From NCBI RefSeq assembly GCF_017874455.1, contig NZ_JAGGLN010000005.1:124001-188000 (forward strand): 64,000 nucleotides of DNA. Reading direction: 5' to 3'. This DNA is from Methanobacterium aggregans. Lineage in GTDB: Archaea; Methanobacteriota; Methanobacteria; Methanobacteriales; Methanobacteriaceae. Positions 61,478 to 64,000 of this stretch are shown in pieces; position 1 is the first letter of the stretch, and each line of letters opens with the position of its first letter. The notes beneath the pieces were generated by a model. The model saw only the letters and a list, made by a program, of their open reading frames with translations, was not told the DNA's origin and did not search any database. The translations under genes were made by a program, and so were the position numbers.

Positions 61478-63070
61478 ATGGACATATTGATATTTAGTGT
61501 TGTTGTTTTGATATACCTCCTCATGGTGGGATACGTTGGATACGTAGCCTGGAAACGAACCAACAGTTCTGAGGACTACATGGTTGCAGGTAGAGACACC
61601 CACCCCTACATCATGGCTTTAAGCTACGGTGCCACTTTCATAAGTACAGCGGCAATTGTAGGTTTTGGAGGTGTTGCAGGCCAGTTTGGAATGGGAATTC
61701 TGTGGCTTGTATTCTTGAACATTTTAGTAGGTATATTTATAGCATTCGTATTGTTTGGAAAACGTACAAGAAAGATGGGACAAAAAATGGGTGCATTGAC
61801 GTTCCCAGAATTTTTAGCCCGAAGATTTGACAGTAAATTCATCCAGTACTTCAGCGGACTTATTATATTCGGTGCAATGCCACTCTATGCATCGGTAGTT
61901 CTCATAGGGGCCGCAAGGTTTATGCAGACAACCCTGTCAATGAACTTCAACATTGCACTCATTATACTGGCATCCATCATTGCAATTTACGTTATCTTAG
62001 GTGGTATAAAGGGTGTTATGTACACAGATGCTCTCCAGGGAACCATAATGTTCGTTGGAATGCTTATCTTACTGGGATTTATTTACTGGACCCTGGGAGG
62101 GGTTACAGCAGCCCACCAGGCTCTTACCAACATGGCTTATCTCATGCCCCAGGAGATGGTGGCAATGGGAGCAACAGGGTGGACTTCATCCCCAGTACTT
62201 GGAAGCGCCTGGTGGTGGACCCTTGTATCCAGTATAATACTAGGTGTGGGAATAGGTGCCCTTGCCCAACCCCAGCTTGCAGTGAGGTTCATGACAGTTA
62301 AGTCCAGTAAGGAGCTCAACAGGGCAGTGCTTATGGGGGGGCTTTTCATATTCGTTATGACATTCACAGCATATGTTGTAGGTTCACTTTCCAATGTTTA
62401 CTTCTTCCAGCACCTTGGAAAGATTGCAGTTGATGTTGCAGGGGGAAACGTGGACTCCATAATACCCATATTCATAAAAATGGCAATGCCTGAATGGTTC
62501 GCATACCTGTTCATGCTCACACTCCTTGCAGCAGCCATGTCCACAATAAGTGCCCAGTTCCATGTTCAGGGAACAGCAATAGGTAGGGATGTTTACGAAA
62601 CCCTGAAGGGTAACAAAGGCCAGAGATCTGTTCTCATAACCCGTATGGGAATTCTGGTTGCTGTTGTCATTGCAGTGATCGTGGCCTACCTCCTCCCAGG
62701 AAGTGTGGTTGCCCAGGGAACATCCATATTCTTTGGACTCTGTGCATCAGCTTTCCTGCCAATGTTCGTATGCGCACTCTTCTGGAAACGTGCAACCAAA
62801 CCCGGAGCAATAGCAGGACTTCTAACAGGAACATTCATGAGCCTGTTCTGGCTGGTTTTCATGCACAAGAAGGAAGCTGCAGGTCTTGGAATATGTAAAT
62901 GGCTCACAGGAAGCAGTGTACTTGTAACAACCATGCCATGGCCGGTTGTAGACCCCCTAGTTGTTGCCCTGCCACTGGCATTTATCGTGACAATCGCTGT
63001 GAGCTTACTGACCAAACCTCCTGAAAAAGAGGTTCTTGAAAGTTGTTTTGGGGAAACGAGTTCAAAATAG
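61478..63070 (+). CDS. Sodium:solute symporter (SSS family)
   Basis: The 530-residue membrane protein belongs to the SSS/SLC5 family, with about 13 hydrophobic segments. Family landmarks include NSSEDYMVAGRDTHPYIMAL near residue 30, GATFISTAAIVGFGGVAGQFG near 51 with the sodium-site serine region, FPEFLARRFDSKFIQYFSG near 109, and YVILGGIKGVMYTDALQGT near 170. The C-terminal part VDPLVVALPLAFIVTIAVSL is the last span. The solute (for example proline, pantothenate or acetate in other members) cannot be read from sequence. The start is an ATG behind GAGGTTAAACT. It is a single gene. Confidence 0.92.
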   Translation: MDILIFSVVVLIYLLMVGYVGYVAWKRTNSSEDYMVAGRDTHPYIMALSYGATFISTAAIVGFGGVAGQFGMGILWLVFLNILVGIFIAFVLFGKRTRKMGQKMGALTFPEFLARRFDSKFIQYFSGLIIFGAMPLYASVVLIGAARFMQTTLSMNFNIALIILASIIAIYVILGGIKGVMYTDALQGTIMFVGMLILLGFIYWTLGGVTAAHQALTNMAYLMPQEMVAMGATGWTSSPVLGSAWWWTLVSSIILGVGIGALAQPQLAVRFMTVKSSKELNRAVLMGGLFIFVMTFTAYVVGSLSNVYFFQHLGKIAVDVAGGNVDSIIPIFIKMAMPEWFAYLFMLTLLAAAMSTISAQFHVQGTAIGRDVYETLKGNKGQRSVLITRMGILVAVVIAVIVAYLLPGSVVAQGTSIFFGLCASAFLPMFVCALFWKRATKPGAIAGLLTGTFMSLFWLVFMHKKEAAGLGICKWLTGSSVLVTTMPWPVVDPLVVALPLAFIVTIAVSLLTKPPEKEVLESCFGETSSK

Positions 63071-63481
63071 GATTTAAAATGGCTTTTATTTCCCTAAAAC
63101 CTTTTCATATTTTTTTTTATATAGTCCCCTATTTTTTTTAGTTTATTTTACTGATGCTGACATTTCAGTTCAACGAAAATAATCATTTAATAGTTTTATT
63201 TTAAATTTTAAATAAAAGTAATTAAATTAGGCTATTACTAAAATCCACTTTATATTCTCTTTTAAATCCTTTTTAGGGCAGGTTATTGGGAATTAAATCC
63301 TTTTAAAATCATTTTTTTCAATATTTTATTGATATGATGTAGAAAATCATATAGAATAGTTTAAGCTGTGTGAAGTAGATAACATTGGAAATAAAGTTCT
63401 CGTTATTAAAGATAGTTATTAAAGATAATTTCTCGTTATTAAAGATATTTTATGGTTAAACCAGATTAAGGGATGTAAAAT
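63071..63481. other. Gap between the symporter and the MBL-fold gene
   Basis: About 410 AT-rich bases. The last 80 bases contain three copies of GTTATTAAAGATA (63402, 63415 and 63435), two of them in direct tandem, within the likely promoter region of the next gene. No other feature is seen. Confidence 0.45.
63402..63447. repeat. Short repeat, three copies of a 13-bp unit
   Basis: GTTATTAAAGATA occurs at 63402-63414, 63415-63427 and 63435-63447. The outer copies are preceded by CTC, so a longer unit may have been duplicated. It sits 35-80 bases ahead of the MBL-fold gene and could carry regulator sites, or simply be slippage. Confidence 0.6.
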
Positions 63482-64000
63482 ATGAAAATAGTACCATTTC
63501 CATTAAAAAAAAGTTCAAACAAAGGATGGAAGGATGTTTTCAGCAATCCAAGACCAGTTACAGTGGAAAGTTTTAAAACAGGAACTGTAACTCTGAATAT
63601 GAGGGGAACACTGAATCCTAAACATCTCAATGCAGGTCATATTGAGGATGAAGACCTGGAAGTCCCGATAATGGCCCATCTTGTGCACCATGATGATTTT
63701 GGAGATTATCTCCTTGATACTGGGCTTGATGCGTCTTACTGTAACGATCCAAGGGGTAATGTTAGGGGAATTTTTTCATGGATCTTCACAGACGAGTTCC
63801 AACAGGAAAAAGATGAAAACATAGCTTATCATCTGAATAAAAGGGGAATAAAACTTGAAGGAGTATTTTTAAGCCATTTGCACTCGGACCACATGGCCGG
63901 GATAAGGGAGTTACCCCATGATATTCAGTACGTGATTGGTAAGGGTGAAAAATGCCTGGAATCCAAGCCATTTCACTACGGAGGTTACTTCAAGGGCCTT
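63482..64000 (+). CDS. Metallo-beta-lactamase-fold protein (partial, runs off the window)
   Basis: An open frame from the ATG at 63482 to the window's last base, 173 codons so far. The MBL zinc motif is GVFLSHLHSDHMAGIRELP near residue 130 (HxHxDH). Before it, YLLDTGLDASYCNDPRGN near 76 fits the aspartate strand of the fold. The segment up to residue 60 resembles the N-terminal arm of lactonase-like members of the family. N-acyl homoserine lactonase-like hydrolases are the closest image, but the substrate is open. The 3' end is missing. Confidence 0.8.
   Translation, partial: MKIVPFPLKKSSNKGWKDVFSNPRPVTVESFKTGTVTLNMRGTLNPKHLNAGHIEDEDLEVPIMAHLVHHDDFGDYLLDTGLDASYCNDPRGNVRGIFSWIFTDEFQQEKDENIAYHLNKRGIKLEGVFLSHLHSDHMAGIRELPHDIQYVIGKGEKCLESKPFHYGGYFKGL

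Overview
The window reads as a chromosomal stretch of a hydrogenotrophic methanogen of the order Methanobacteriales, most likely the genus Methanobacterium. The reasons are protein families rather than any database search: an archaeal histone, NADPH:F420 oxidoreductase, an Mvh-type NiFe hydrogenase pair, thiol:fumarate reductase subunit B, 2-phosphoglycerate kinase, archaeal RFC, archaeal SepF and pseudomurein-lineage housekeeping genes. The DNA is AT-rich, intergenic regions are very AT-rich, and ribosome binding sites of the GGTGAT/GGAGG type precede most genes, with frequent GTG and TTG starts. No rRNA, tRNA, CRISPR array, insertion sequence or phage gene was seen.

Layout. 0-11.9 kb, all minus strand: histone, thrC, a SpoIIM-like membrane protein, trpS, tRNA splicing endonuclease, hxlB, npdG, a TIM-barrel isomerase-like gene, a PIN-ATPase-KH protein coupled to hisI, hisS, and an RNA-ligase-partner PIN protein. 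12.1-20.6 kb: aroE and a TatD-like hydrolase (+), a VIT1-like transporter, HMG-CoA reductase, sucD and a conserved unknown (-), then aroD coupled to a signal-peptidase-like gene and a YwbE gene (+). 20.8-29.7 kb: HtpX protease, DedA, a free-standing FwdC-like GXGXG protein (-), a PRC-barrel gene and a degenerate NcsA/TtuA-like gene (+), then rfcS-rfcL and a large Roadblock-like protein (-). 30-33.3 kb (-): a ferredoxin / V4R-like / small subunit / large subunit NiFe hydrogenase operon with no mvhD or mvhB. 33.8-36 kb (-): overlapping rnz, mscS and sortase genes. 36.3-38 kb (+): nadC behind a structured leader, and an acidic-tailed protein whose second half looks like a histone fold. 38.4-40.4 kb (-): Roadblock protein, 2-phosphoglycerate kinase, ZPR1-type zinc protein. 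40.5-45.1 kb (+): a DUF1611 protein overlapping SepF, then a DUF2226-like protein and two MinD-like proteins, the second with an altered P-loop. 45.4-54.7 kb: PfkB kinase, TatD hydrolase, winged-helix regulator, a 50-residue SAP/HeH-like protein, glyS, dcd, DUF1512, TrmJ and tfrB. 55-60.4 kb: a DUF45 protease, iorA, iorB, a tandem ACT protein and a phenylacetate-CoA ligase, which together fit arylacetate assimilation into aromatic amino acids. 60.4-61.5 kb is a long gap holding a tandem repeat and a GC-richer, structured RNA candidate. The window ends with a sodium:solute symporter and a metallo-beta-lactamase gene that runs off the end.

The parts most deserving follow-up are the acidic-tailed histone-fold candidate (37424-37999), the unusual hydrogenase operon (30091-33289), the Roadblock/SepF/MinD neighbourhood (40068-45071) with its probable pseudo-MinD, the structured leader of nadC and the RNA candidate at 60945-61033. 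Product names rest on motif and family recognition by eye; start codons were chosen from visible ribosome binding sites.
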